DNA from: Bactericera cockerelli | Lineage: Eukaryota > Arthropoda > Insecta > Hemiptera > Triozidae | Assembly: GCA_024516035.1 (NCBI GenBank) | Contig: CM044956.1 | Span: forward strand, 10,470,176-10,534,175 | Reading direction: 5' to 3' | DNA: 64,000 bases | Shown: piece by piece, positions 50,300 through 61,432 of the stretch | Layout: each line of letters starts with the position of its first letter | Position numbering within the stretch: the stretch's first letter is position 1 | Notes under the pieces: model-generated | Seen by the model: the letters and a program-made list of their open reading frames with translations, nothing else | Told to the model about the DNA's origin: nothing | Database searches by the model: none | Made by a program: the position numbers and the translations under genes

Positions 50300-53200
50300 T
50301 TAGGTGGATATTTTGTTTTTTGCAAGATATTTGTAAACAGAATTATAGCAGGAAGGATTTCGGATAATACTGACGTAATTAAAGGGCTGGTCAAAGATAT
50401 AACTTAGTCTTTGAAATAGTTCATTCCTGGAGTCCTGGTATTTTATGCAGCACATTAATATATGTTCGAAGTCTTCTTTTACAAGGCATTGTTCACATAG
50501 GTTATTTGGAGACAATTGTATTTTATTAAGATAAGCTTTACAGATGGCATGATTAGACCTCATTCTGTTGAAGGCAACGATGTATTTCCGGTTTGCTATA
50601 CCTTTATAAAACCATGTTTTACTGTCGCTTACACAGAAGATGTTTTTATAGAATAATCCTTTGTTGTTATCTTTATTACATATTTTTGCTCTCCATTTTT
50701 CTTCATGATATTTATCTGTGACAGGCTTCAGGTCAGAATGCGGCATAGGGAAAGAAAGAGGGGGCTCTAGATTTCTGGCTGCCTGTTTGGCCAGAAGGTC
50801 CACAGCCTCGTTACCCGAGATGCCCACGTGACCGCGGACCCAGACGAATGTGACCTTGATGTTATTTTTTGACAAGTGGGATATCTCCTGAAGGATTTCC
50901 AAGATAATGTGATCAACGTTTTTATTTGATTTACTTGTGTTATATAATTTTTCCAAACAGCTTTTACTATCCGAAACAATAATGATTTCTTGTCTCCCTA
51001 TTGTCTGTATGTATTTAAGTGCTTGTAGAATAGCAAAAGCTTCGGCCGAGAATATGCTGGCGAATTTATGAAGTTTATATTGACCTTGATTTTTATTTTG
51101 GAGGTCTAAAAACGCTGATCCTACCGAGTTGCTGATCTTAGAGCCATCCGTAAAGATTAGGTACGGGTCGGGCCATCTTTCTTTTATTTCCCCAAGAAAC
51201 CAGCTTTCCTTTTGATGATCAGGGGCGGATTCATAACCTTCGGGGTTATATTTTTGTATTTGAGTTTGTGTCACCTCATAATTAAATAAATAGATGGGAG
51301 GTTTTTCGCTAGAGAATATTTTCGAGTTATATTTGTTCAGATGGCAATAGCTTTCTACCAGAGGTGGGCTTTTTCTATCCTTCAATTTTTTTGATGTAAG
51401 GTGAGTTATTGTTAAGTCATTTAGTTTCCTAAGTGTTTTATTCTGTATGGACATTGATTTAATCACAAAGCGGTCTATGAGTTGTAGAGCTCTATCTGTT
51501 ACAGATTTCTCCCTCGCTTCTTGTAGCATTACATCAATAGGCGTGCTATTCAGATAGCCCATCGCTATTCTAATAGCTTTTGATTGAACAATATGGACCT
51601 TATTAAGATTGGTTATAGCTGAGTTCACGTAGAAAATTGATCCAAAGTCCAATGTGGATCTGATAGTTCCACGATAGAATGTGAGAGCAGTATGGGGGTC
51701 CATTCCCCAATGTTTATTACAGACAGACTTCATAATATTAATATATTTGTTAGCTTTCGTTGCTATGTGTTCTATGTGTTTTGTCCAGCTTAGCTTTTGT
51801 TCGATTATTAATCCCAGGAAGCGAACGTGTTTATTTAACGGAATTTCATATTCATTAACCCTGATCTTTGGAGATATATTGTGACGCCTTTTTCGTGTAA
51901 AAAAAACGGCTTCACTTTTAGCGTACGATATTTTTAGACCATTGCGGGACATATATTTTTCCACTACTAAAATACCACTTTTAATTTGAGTTTCGCAAAT
52001 TTCTGGGGTCTTATCGGTGAAGTATATACAAAAATCGTCTACGAATTGAACGATTTTTATTTCTTTAGGAATTGACGATTCAAGATCCATTGTATATAAT
52101 GAGTAGAGGGGACAGCTCAATATATCACCTTGTCCCAAGCCTAGACAAGCTGTCCTAGGACCAACAAGCTTATTATTAATTCTTAAATATAAGTTCCTTT
52201 GACTAATAATTGAGTAGATTATTCGCAAGATTCTGTATGGAGTTTTTATACGCTGAAGTTTTTGCATAAGTATAGGTATTTGGATTCCGTTGTACGCGCC
52301 CTCTACATCGTAAAATATCGGTAGGGTTGACATTTGGTCTGCAAAACCTTGCTCTATGTCTAAAACGAGGGATGCTTGGGCTTCAGTGACTGACTTGGTT
52401 TTTCGAAAGCCGTGTTGTGAAGCGGGCAGGAGATCGTTTTTCTCTAACCACCAGTCCAGTCTATTCTTAATCATTCTTTCAAATGTTTTTAAAAGGCAAG
52501 ATGCTAAGGCTATTGGGCGGTAAGATTTATAATTATTTATGGGTTTCCCTGGTTTTAAAAAAGGAACGACAATTACACATCTCCAGTCCTCTGGTATAAT
52601 TCCTAACTCCCAAATGTTGTTTAAAATGTCTAACAGATGCTGTTTTGCTACTACTGGGAGATTTTGAAGCATGGGGTAATGAATGTTATCCATGCCTGGA
52701 GCCGTGTTTGAATTAGATTTCAAAGATTTGTTTAGCTCATGGATTGTAAATTTTTTGTTCATTTCATCATTAAAGACCACATTTGGTTCGCGAGGGATTG
52801 GGTTTTTTTCCATAACGTAGGGAGGGCATAAGGAGTTTAGCAGATCATCAGACCACTCTCCCTCTTGGATAGGAATCGAAGGGGCGGTTTTTTTATTTTT
52901 TAAACGTTTAATCGACTGCCAGACATCTCGTATTTTTACGTGTCTATTTAGTGAGCTACAAAAGGATTGCCATGCTTTTTGTTTACTTTTTTTACATTCT
53001 TTTTTAAAAGTTGCATCACTTTTAGAATATTCAAGAAAATCTCCGACTGAGAGTGTTTCTTTGTATTGATTTAATTTTTGCTGTCTGGCTTTCAGCAGCT
53101 TTTGGCACTCGGTGTTCCACCAGGGTCTACGGAACTTTGAATTCTCATTGAAGTGTGATACTTTAGGAATTGATTTCTCGCTAGCCAATTCTAGGTTTTT

Positions 53201-54067
53201 TATGAAATTTTCGTACGAGATTTTTTCCTCTTCCTTTTCAGAAAGTATTAATTTTCCTGTCAGGTTTTTCATTTCATTCTCAAAAATTTCCCAGTTAGCT
53301 TGCTTTATTTTCCATTTTCTGATTTGTTTCTTTAAAACTGATTTAATCGAGATATTATCAGAGGAGATTAGAATGGGAAAGTGATCTGAACCCATAGGAT
53401 CATCCAAAACTTTCCACTCCAGGATTACGCTCAGGTCGCTAGTAACTAAACTTATATCTACAGCGCTTACATTTGTTTGAGCTATACTTCTCATGCGTGT
53501 GGGTTCTCCAGTATTCAGAAGAAAAAGGTTCGAGTCATCCGCGGCATCCAGGAGAGCGCGGCCCTTGGCATCCGTCAGACCACAGCCCCACGCTTGATGA
53601 TGGCAGTTGGCATCCCCCCCGAATATGCTGGACCCGGGAAAGCTGTCGAAGAATCGTCTCCATTCCTGTAAAGTGATGTTATTTGTGATGGGGTTATAAA
53701 AGGAAACAATATTTAAAGGTTTTTCATTAAAGGTAATTGATACTGCAGAGCATTGTAAGTTTGAGATTTTATAATAAGTGATTTTATCGTCATAAAAAAT
53801 ATTTGTTTTTAAAAAAATGGCTACACCTGTCTTTCCATCAGTCCTATCATCCCTAATTATATTATAACCGGGAAAATTAACAAAAACTCCCGGTTTAAAC
53901 CAAGTTTCAGAAATAAGTGCTATATGCACATTTTGATCGAATAAAAATTTTTCGAGGGTAGTTTTGTTTGCTACAGCGGATCTAGCGTTCCACTGTAGAA
54001 TATTGAGTTTTTCATTCTCAGGCAAGTTCATCATCATCTCCAGATGAGAACATGTCACTAAATTCAA
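50300..54067 (-). CDS. LINE ORF2: endonuclease, reverse transcriptase, RNase H
   Basis: 1255 codons. APE endonuclease at about 20-235 (LQWNARS, ISETWF with Glu54, GGDANCHHQAWG, SDHFPI). Reverse transcriptase at about 480-770 (YRPIALASCLLKTFERM, QHGFRKTKSV, LGLGQGDILSCPLY, catalytic FVDD). RNase H at about 968-1098 (LIFTDGSKISN, AEAFAILQAL, IIVSDSKS, GNEAVDLLA). C-terminal CCHC (CEQCLVKEDFEHILMCC). The domain set fits the I superfamily. FVDD replaces the usual YADD. It overlaps ORF1 by 50 bp in another frame, suggesting termination-reinitiation or frameshifting. Confidence 0.94.
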   Translation of the reverse strand: MNLVTCSHLEMMMNLPENEKLNILQWNARSAVANKTTLEKFLFDQNVHIALISETWFKPGVFVNFPGYNIIRDDRTDGKTGVAIFLKTNIFYDDKITYYKISNLQCSAVSITFNEKPLNIVSFYNPITNNITLQEWRRFFDSFPGSSIFGGDANCHHQAWGCGLTDAKGRALLDAADDSNLFLLNTGEPTRMRSIAQTNVSAVDISLVTSDLSVILEWKVLDDPMGSDHFPILISSDNISIKSVLKKQIRKWKIKQANWEIFENEMKNLTGKLILSEKEEEKISYENFIKNLELASEKSIPKVSHFNENSKFRRPWWNTECQKLLKARQQKLNQYKETLSVGDFLEYSKSDATFKKECKKSKQKAWQSFCSSLNRHVKIRDVWQSIKRLKNKKTAPSIPIQEGEWSDDLLNSLCPPYVMEKNPIPREPNVVFNDEMNKKFTIHELNKSLKSNSNTAPGMDNIHYPMLQNLPVVAKQHLLDILNNIWELGIIPEDWRCVIVVPFLKPGKPINNYKSYRPIALASCLLKTFERMIKNRLDWWLEKNDLLPASQHGFRKTKSVTEAQASLVLDIEQGFADQMSTLPIFYDVEGAYNGIQIPILMQKLQRIKTPYRILRIIYSIISQRNLYLRINNKLVGPRTACLGLGQGDILSCPLYSLYTMDLESSIPKEIKIVQFVDDFCIYFTDKTPEICETQIKSGILVVEKYMSRNGLKISYAKSEAVFFTRKRRHNISPKIRVNEYEIPLNKHVRFLGLIIEQKLSWTKHIEHIATKANKYINIMKSVCNKHWGMDPHTALTFYRGTIRSTLDFGSIFYVNSAITNLNKVHIVQSKAIRIAMGYLNSTPIDVMLQEAREKSVTDRALQLIDRFVIKSMSIQNKTLRKLNDLTITHLTSKKLKDRKSPPLVESYCHLNKYNSKIFSSEKPPIYLFNYEVTQTQIQKYNPEGYESAPDHQKESWFLGEIKERWPDPYLIFTDGSKISNSVGSAFLDLQNKNQGQYKLHKFASIFSAEAFAILQALKYIQTIGRQEIIIVSDSKSCLEKLYNTSKSNKNVDHIILEILQEISHLSKNNIKVTFVWVRGHVGISGNEAVDLLAKQAARNLEPPLSFPMPHSDLKPVTDKYHEEKWRAKICNKDNNKGLFYKNIFCVSDSKTWFYKGIANRKYIVAFNRMRSNHAICKAYLNKIQLSPNNLCEQCLVKEDFEHILMCCIKYQDSRNELFQRLSYIFDQPFNYVSIIRNPSCYNSVYKYLAKNKIST

Positions 54068-55451
54068 CTTCTTGATGGTTGTTATTCCTAACTAATTCGT
54101 CCTGGATTATTTTCTGTAAATCTGTTTGAGTGATTTGTCTTTTACCACCTCCTAAACCTGAGGAATTTTTAAAAACAGTACAAATAAATTGTGTTAACTT
54201 ATCTAAGTTCTCGAATTCGAGGGTACATTTGGCAGACTCCCGATCTCCTTGACTCGCTTTCTGCTCCTCAGTGAGACAGACTCCGTGGGGGAACTGGTTT
54301 GGTTGATATTGGTAGCTTCGGTTGATATCCCGGCATTGCTGTAGAAATTGTTCATTCCGCGGCGATTCTTGACGCATTCTTTTCTTTGTGATGTTCCTCT
54401 CCGGGGTGGTGGGTGAGAAAGTCGCGCTCCTGACGCCTGATAGTCTTCTTATCTGACCTCTGCTTTGATTACTTGTGCTCGGTTCGTTGAACGAAACATT
54501 TGTATTTTTAGTCCTAGCAGCTAGGCTTGAGTAGTTGGAGGCTATTTTTTCTTTAGCTTCAATGAAAGTGATATTTTCAGTAGCCATTAGGTTTTTAATA
54601 GATTTTTGTTTAATGAATTCCGGACATACCGGGTTCTTAAAATTAACGCGAGATGAGTGCGGTCCTTGGCAGTGGACACATTTTGCCTCACTTATATTTT
54701 TAGTACACTCGCTGTCTTTGTGTTGTTCAGAGCAGATGCTGCATCTAAAATTACCCCTACAATTCTCATCGTGATGACCAAATCTCAGGCATTTAGCACA
54801 TTGGGTAACTTTAGGAATATATTTTTCAACTTCACAGCGCACGTAATATATAGAGACGTGGGTGGGTAGTACTTGGCCTCTAAATGTAACATGAATGGTA
54901 CCTGTTGGTAAGTATTCCGCTTCACCGGCAGTATTCGTAATTTTCCTAGTAAATCTCCGCACTGTAGAGACTTTCATGTCAAGACTGTACAGAGGTTTGA
55001 TTTCTTCTAGAAGGTCCTCGACCGTAAGACTAGTGTCCACATTTCTGATGATTCCCTGACGGAAGAGAATGAACTTTGGTACATAAGCTTTCAGGTTTTC
55101 TTTTTTAAGAGTCTCGGATTGGATTATCTCATTTGCTTGAGATCTAGATTTTACTTCTATCTTGATTCGATTTATTCCATTTTTTATCAATTTTAAAATT
55201 TCAACAGTAGGAAATAATTTTTTAAGTGTTTTTCCTATTGTCATGGGATGCATCCTGCCAACCCCACGTTCAACTTGGGACATACTTTCAATAAATACAT
55301 AGAAGGGTCCCTCATCTTTATTTTCATATAGAAAAATTTCTTGATCTTTTAGTTTTGTTTTATCAGGGGGGACCGGAGGATCTGGAGGTTTATTTTCCTT
55401 CCCCTCGTCACCGCCATTTTCAATCATTTCAGTATCTTCTGAACCGGACAT
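54018..55451 (-). CDS. LINE ORF1: gag-like RNA-binding protein
   Basis: 477 codons from ATG 55451. Basic protein with three consecutive zinc knuckles (CAKCLRFGHHDENC, CSICSEQHKDSEC, CVHCQGPHSS...C) at about 217-275, then a Ser/Arg-rich region and an acidic end (DMFSSGDDDELA). Such proteins coat the element RNA. The stop lies inside the start of ORF2. Confidence 0.93.
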   Translation of the reverse strand: MSGSEDTEMIENGGDEGKENKPPDPPVPPDKTKLKDQEIFLYENKDEGPFYVFIESMSQVERGVGRMHPMTIGKTLKKLFPTVEILKLIKNGINRIKIEVKSRSQANEIIQSETLKKENLKAYVPKFILFRQGIIRNVDTSLTVEDLLEEIKPLYSLDMKVSTVRRFTRKITNTAGEAEYLPTGTIHVTFRGQVLPTHVSIYYVRCEVEKYIPKVTQCAKCLRFGHHDENCRGNFRCSICSEQHKDSECTKNISEAKCVHCQGPHSSRVNFKNPVCPEFIKQKSIKNLMATENITFIEAKEKIASNYSSLAARTKNTNVSFNEPSTSNQSRGQIRRLSGVRSATFSPTTPERNITKKRMRQESPRNEQFLQQCRDINRSYQYQPNQFPHGVCLTEEQKASQGDRESAKCTLEFENLDKLTQFICTVFKNSSGLGGGKRQITQTDLQKIIQDELVRNNNHQEVEFSDMFSSGDDDELA

Positions 55452-55597
55452 CTAGAATTTCAGATTTAAAATTGGAAATTTGAAACTTACATGCACGGAA
55501 AGATAAAGTAGTTTTATTAAATATAAATGATAGAATCAATTGAGTGTAGGTATTCTGCTACGCGTCAGATGCACTAGCTTGGGTATTGACCATACAG

Positions 55598-55630
55598 TTG
55601 AAAGGGGCGTTAAACCCAAAAAAAATCCTG
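55598..55630 (+). mobile_element. 5S-SINE, right part after the LINE
   Basis: TTGAAAGGGGCGTTAAACCC then poly-A completes the SINE at 49942. A second, isolated tail of the family (CCATGCAGTTGAAAGTGATG) is at 55925-55945. Confidence 0.88.
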
Positions 55631-56082
55631 ATGATAATAGGGGTAATGTGATGTTGCTTTTACTACTGAAATTTTTGTCGGTAATCATAATGAATCTGTT
55701 CGCGCTGATGATGTTGATTGCAATTAATGAGAGCAAAAATACAGGAAAGAGTTTGCGGCAAAGTTCAAATAGCACATATCACACAGCATGTTAAGATCAG
55801 AAAGCTTTCCTGTCAGAGTCCTATTCGTTTTTGAGTTGGGTAGTTTTCTCTTCAGAATCGAATTTTTGTATTGGATTCTGAACATACAAGAATTCCAATT
55901 CTTGTATGTTCCGTCATGATGGGACCATGCAGTTGAAAGTGATGTTGAACTTTTTTTATGTTTTCATTTATGTACGTCAATATAATTATGTCCTGATGAC
56001 ATACTTGAATGTCAACATAAATGTATATTTTAGTCCCTAAAATATGTTTATGTACTAAGACACCCTCAATTTTTTTTTTTTA

Positions 56083-56245
56083 AAGATGGGTGTTGTACAG
56101 CCTTTTTTTATTTCGTAGCCATGAAACAGGAGCTACGCTTGTGGTCTGTGTTGTAGCCTGCCCATCCCGTAGTATGCCTCCCCTCTGATGGGCGAGAAGT
56201 AACAAAATACTTCCCATTTAGGTGCTGGGTCAACACGAGCATAAC
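56083..56245 (-). mobile_element. SINE-1 3' part
   Basis: AAAGATGGGTGTTGTACAGC, TTTCGTAGCCATGAAACAGG, TGCCTCCCCTCTGATGGGCG and GCTGGGTCAACACGAGC; the head is missing. Confidence 0.8.
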
Positions 56246-57737
56246 TACATCTAACTACATAACTATGCATAACCACTATAACTACGTATTATTATTTATC
56301 TTATCAAGTACATGTGAATATTGTTCGCATATTTACAAAAATATGCACGAGATGTCCTCAAATTTAGATTGAAAATTTTCATCATAGTAAAAACCTTCAG
56401 CAAAATTCCATCTGAGGATATTGAGTTCCATTTAGTTGTTTGCTGTTTCTATAATAGTATGATTTGTATTGTTCCTCTAGGACTCTAGTTAGTTACATTT
56501 GTAGGTACCTCAAATTACAGGTACTCATTTTGTTTTCTTCTATAGACGTATGTCAGTTTTTCTATGGTTTTGTATATGTTGTTACGTGGTACATATAGTT
56601 ACTCCTTTGTTTTTGTTGTTGTATATATAATAGTATGGTTTTGTATGGTTGTAGCATAGGTTTGTTGATCTTCGTGTGTTCTTCTACAGTGGTTTGTATG
56701 GTTTCTGCTGGTATAATGGTAGTTGCTGTTGGACTCACGGCTTTGTCAGTTTGTTCACCTCTGCATGTTTCATGCGACATGCATGTGGCATGAAATTCTC
56801 ATGATAAACATTACGATGATTATTGCTGTCAGAATGTGTAACATGACGAGTTTATTATGCTGCGCCATTCTGGTTTGAGGACATCAGGTACTCGCATAAT
56901 AAAATTATGTGAATGCACTTACACATTATGCAGTATCGTAATTTTGTAATGAAAATGTTCTGCTTTGAGGACATCATGCTATGTAGAGATTGTAGAGGCA
57001 CCGACATAGTAAAATCAATTATAAATACCTATACACACTTGTACATTCACATTATAATTTAAAGAAAATTAGAAAATCATTACTGATGTAGTGTAGCAAT
57101 AGCTAGTAGTATAAACAATAAATTATACTCACCAACTTCAGTAGTTAATAAAGTCACAACAAACTGTGATGGATTGCAGAAGGTGGAGAGAGTCAAATAG
57201 GATTTGAAAAATAATAATTATAGTAAAGAAAAAAATTTGAGCTGAGTCTCGGATTGCGTTCTGTCTATGATAGGGAAAACCGATGCTAAGCAATGACTTA
57301 TGTTACCGATTTTGTCTATTTGTTTCACCCTTAGACCTCGTTTGTGAGAAAGAAGAGAGTTCAAGTAACTTAAAACTTAGCTGAGCCGGAATCAGTTTCA
57401 CCTAACATTAGTGTAACTTGAACAAAGCTCGTTTTCACCAAGTTCGATTTCATCAACACTTTCTTCGGATTAGTTTTTGCAATCCTTGATTAAGAAAAGT
57501 TATCAGGCAGAAATATTCCTGTTGATGTTAACACCACTGTGTCGGGCGGAAACAAAATCACTCCAGTGAAAGTCGCGTGTAATTCACACCATGCTAAACT
57601 TTGACCGGAATTTTAACCAGTGGAGAACCTACCTACAACTTACTCTACCTACATACAGGGTGTTGGAGACCGCCCGCTCAATATTGACCATCAAGCGTTT
57701 TTGACTGACTGACAACCAGGTACCTATCTATCTTTTT

Positions 57738-58025
57738 TACTTTCCTTATCCTATATATAATAAGGAAAGTATTGTATTCGTCGAAAATTTGACCTATCCA
57801 GTTTTTCACATTTCTGGACGATTCATAGCCTCAGGATACCAAAAAATTATTTTCAGCCATTGGTCCGTGCGTTGGTTATCCTAGATGGGGTTTGTGACAT
57901 ATCAAATTCAATGATTTTGAATTGCTGATTAAAAATTTGGCATTGATTTTTAGTTATCTGTTACCGTTGAGTCACCAGTGGCGGAATTCGATTTCTTTTT
58001 GGGGGACAAGGAGAGTCGTGTGATT
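57738..58025 (+). repeat. Hairpin-ended dispersed repeat, short form
   Basis: Starts TTACTTTCCTTATCC, a short loop, then ATAAGGAAAGTATTG. Contains ATTTGACCTATCCAGTTTTT and GTTGAGTCACCAGTGGCGGA. Compared with 37575-38200 a middle block is absent. Confidence 0.75.
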
Positions 58026-58640
58026 GGGGGATAAGCCAGATTTTTTTGTGGGGTACAACGTCCCTTTCAAGTGCTATAGGGTCATATTGAGACGGAGGTT
58101 TTACCATTTGTTTTCTCGTACAGGAGGTGGCTCAGAGATGGTTTGAACACCCTGTTATTGTAGATCTGGTAGATAGTTACGTATTCATATAGCTATCTAA
58201 TATCCATGGGAAAATTGAGTCTTGTAAAGCATGTAGGTATAAAAAATCTACCTGAATTTTAGATAGGTAATTCTAATATCAATAGTCATTCGTAGGTTAT
58301 ACAGATATGTAGTATGATGTAAATGTTGAGAAATGATACTCGTGGTAACCAAGACAACGTACGAGTAGTTTTCGTGATTGTTGATGCAGGTTTGATGATA
58401 TATGATTAATATTCAGAAAAACAAGCAGGTATCTACTGACTGCTGATAAGTCAATAAGCTCGAAATAGCTGTCCAGGGCCTCTCTTCAGAAAGGACTTTC
58501 ACAGTGATCACTCTCAGAATCCCTTTCAACTCCCTTTCAACCGTCAAATTTCGTTCAAATAACCCAATCAGATTATTGATACATTGATACCTTCGACTCC
58601 CCATTGAGCGAAAGAAAATTTCGAATGAATTCCTCAAAGT

Positions 58641-58843
58641 CTGTCTCGGTAGCTCAGTGGTCAAGGCGTCTGTTTGGTAATTTAGAGGTCGCGGGTTCGA
58701 AACCCAGCCGGAATATGATGAGTTATCGTACCATTTGGGATTTTGACCACATAATAATACGTCTTGGGCTTACTGCTGAAATAATGGGACTTGATAGTCC
58801 TAATCAGGCAGTATAAATAAGGCGATATTACTGCTATTACTAC
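58641..58843 (+). mobile_element. SINE-2, full-length copy
   Basis: CTCGGTAGCTCAGTGGTCAA, GGTCGCGGGTTCGAAACCCA, ACATAATAATACGTCTTGGG, AGTATAAATAAGGCGATATT. Confidence 0.88.
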
Positions 58844-60348
58844 TTTGTACCCAAATAACCCTATCAGAGTGCAGTTGAAAGGGAGATTTGAGGATTATGA
58901 TTATCAGAGTGAGAAATCTTTCTGTAACCCTGCTATGTTACGGTAAAGAAAATCCTACGATCATTGTACATCTGATCGGTCTCTTTCGACTGATCAGTAT
59001 TGTGTACCGTCACTGGGAAAATATTGCATCCATCCCGATAGAATTCTCTGAGGAAAAAGCTTACAATTTCGAGAAATATGATACATTGTTGTAAAATTTC
59101 ATCTACGATTATTTTGTGGTTTTGCTGTTATTTTAAGGGTTACCAACATAATTCTACTTTCTAATGCAAATTGCAAATTTGTATAAAGTTTCGGAAACTA
59201 ATAGGTACTTAATGAATAAAAAGTATTCATTTTTACTGATAATTACACGATTGGTAGTATTAATTAATTAATTTTAAAAAGTATCAAGTGTTAAGAACTT
59301 TAATTAAGAGACTTTCTAATGAAGACTCTATTGTGCGTTTGATGAAGACAATGAACAATTAGGTTTAGGTACTTCTTTTAGTATGACTTTAATGAATATT
59401 AGGAAAGGAATATTAGTAATAATTATGGTACTGCATTGTTCTTTGTATTCGCGCCTATTAAAAAGTAAGAGTAACTAACGTTGCTGGGGATGTGCCTAAA
59501 AAATAACGGTAGATTTTCATAAAATGCAACTTACGAAATTTAAAGCAAAACAATTCTCAGAAAGCATTTAAAAAATGTTCATACCTACTTGCCACAAATA
59601 CCTACTTGCCACAAATGTTCTGATTTATGAAGGTATGTAGGTGCAACAAAAAGGCATGTACATTTATAGCAACTACAACATACGTTAATGTTTTGCAGGT
59701 ACCTACTACATACTTGATGTTTGTAGGTATGTAGATTGTAGGTACTAAAATAAAAATAATAATGCAGGAACTACAATAATTATTCAGTTCTATTAAAATA
59801 TTAAACCTCTGAGAATCGCAAAGCTGTACGGAAACCATAGAAATACAAAACCGCACACTGAAGCAACTATCATGGGACGCTGGTAAACCTCAGACCCACC
59901 TTAAGAAGAAAGACCGAATGATGTCTATCCAAGAGGAAAAATGGATTCCTTGGGTTATCGAACCCAAAGTCTTTTGTGTAGATAGACATGTTAATACAAC
60001 TACACAATACACATATTACTTACATAAGAAGTAATTGTTAATATAACTAAAATAACAGAAATCGAATATTCCTGAGCCAAAATGATATTCTAGTAACATT
60101 AATTTGATGATTAATATTATTAAGACTCAAGTTGAAGGCGAAGTTCGGCCCAAATAAATACATAAAGACTCTATTGTATAATGTTACAATACATATATTA
60201 TGTATTTTTACTTTCTATTACCTATAAGGTATAGAAAGTATTTTTTGTTTAATGAAATAGGTGTATTACTTGTAAAAAAATAAATACAATTACTTATTTT
60301 TTACAAGAACCCAATAATAGATAATACCTATAATGATACTCTCTTTAA
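58844..60348. other. Gene-free AT-rich stretch
   Basis: No exon or named element apart from a short hairpin start at 60205-60245 (ACTTTCTATTACC and GGTATAGAAAGTA). Rich in TACCTAC/GTAGGTA words, for example 59584-59740. Confidence 0.45.
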
Positions 60349-60498
60349 CACTTAGACGACCGGGTGTACCACCGGTGGTACACGCACGTTCGTACGGAAT
60401 GGACCGGGTGTACCACCGGTGGTACACAATGTCGGAGAGCCGTATTATCGCCGGTCCCACAAGAGAATTCACGAAAAACCATGCCGGTCGTCTAAGTG
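60349..60498. mobile_element. piggyBac-type MITE, 150 bp
   Basis: TTAA at 60345-60348 and 60499-60502 flank inverted ends CACTTAGACGACCGG. Inside, the perfect palindrome GTGTACCACCGGTGGTACAC occurs twice. TTAA duplication is diagnostic of piggyBac. Confidence 0.9.
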
Positions 60499-60883
60499 TT
60501 AATCATATCTGAACTTTTGGAGTAGTTTTGTACCTTCTAGTAATCTAGTCCTTCTACTTTTATTGGTACTCAAGTCACCTCCACTAAAAATAAATAAAGA
60601 AGAATCGAATTGAATTACTTGTGCACATCATGCATTTTATTTATGAGTTTTGGCAAGTTTTGTCTAAACTTCTAAGCTCAGGCAAACTTTTGAGAATATC
60701 CATACTATCCATAACAATCATGCGGCGCGACGAAACTTCTACTGAGAATGTAAAGTGGTTGACTTGGCGTTCGTGTCAGATTGGTGTACAAAAAAAACTT
60801 CAATTTATGCAAATGAATTACCTTTTAAATTATATATTTGTTTTTATGTGTTTCAGGGCTTGAAGAAATCCAGAAAATATAAA

Positions 60884-61432
60884 ATGTCCGACACATCCAA
60901 CGGGGGCGTTGACCCCGCCTTCGCCCAGATCAACAAGAGCTTCACCACGTTCCTGATATGGCGGGTTGAGGTGAGTGTGACGTCATTATTTGATGTCATT
61001 CCCTGTATATTCCGTTAATTGCGACTATTTGTCAATGTATTCAATAAGCGATGGGCTTGGTTCTGGGGGCCCTTGTCAATTATTAGCCTCCTTGTAGAGA
61101 CAGTGGTAGAAGTGCTGAGTCATTCTTCCACTGTCTGACTACATTGTTCACGATGACGCCACCCTATGATGATGATGATGAATAAACGATGGGTGGAAGA
61201 GATTGCCATAGGCAATTTCTCACTACTCCCACCTCTTTTTCTCCTCCTCCTCTCCTAACCTCCGACCTTCAATTTGAAACAAATATTAATCCAGTGTATT
61301 CTCCGCTTCGGTTTTCAGAAACTCGAGCTGGTTCCCGTCCCCCCAGAACAATATGGCCGCTTCTACGAAGGAGATTCCTACCTGGTCTTTGCTGCGTCCG
61401 AACCAGGCAAAAATATCGGCCCAACCTCCAAG
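60884..61432 (+). CDS. Villin/gelsolin-like protein, first two coding exons
   Basis: Actin filament-severing or bundling family. Exon 60857-60970 (ATG 60884, MSDTSNGGVDPAFAQINKSF, TTFLIWRVE, donor GTGAGT) joins at phase 0 to exon 61319-61432 (KLELVPVPPEQYGRFYEGDS, YLVFAASEPGKNIGPTSK, donor GTGAGA). The pattern W-x-I/V-E...V-P...YG-x-F-x-x-GDSY is the start of gelsolin repeat 1. The frame is open upstream of the ATG to the acceptor, so an earlier start in another exon is possible. The remaining repeats are beyond the window or not visible. Confidence 0.85.
61042..61185 (+). mobile_element. SINE-6 copy in the villin-like intron
   Basis: GGGCTTGGTTCTGGGGGCCC, TTGTCAATTATTAGCCTCC, CATTGTTCACGATGACGCCA and a GATGATGATGAT tail. 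Confidence 0.78.

Larger units (their letters stand above)
50161..55586 (-). mobile_element. I-like LINE, apparently full length
   Basis: A poly-A of 28 (plus-strand T at 50161-50188) preceded by GCCAATGCCAATGCC repeats forms the 3' end. Then come ORF2 and ORF1 and a 5' UTR of about 135 bp ending at 55586. The 11-bp target duplication TGACCATACAG lies at 50150-50160 and 55587-55597, inside a 5S-SINE. Both frames are open, so it could be, or recently was, active. Confidence 0.95.
55946..58400. other. Gene-poor stretch between CYLD side and villin-like gene
   Basis: Apart from a SINE-1 tail and a hairpin-ended repeat listed separately, I see no exon. I looked here for CYLD C-terminal segments and found none. 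Confidence 0.45.
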
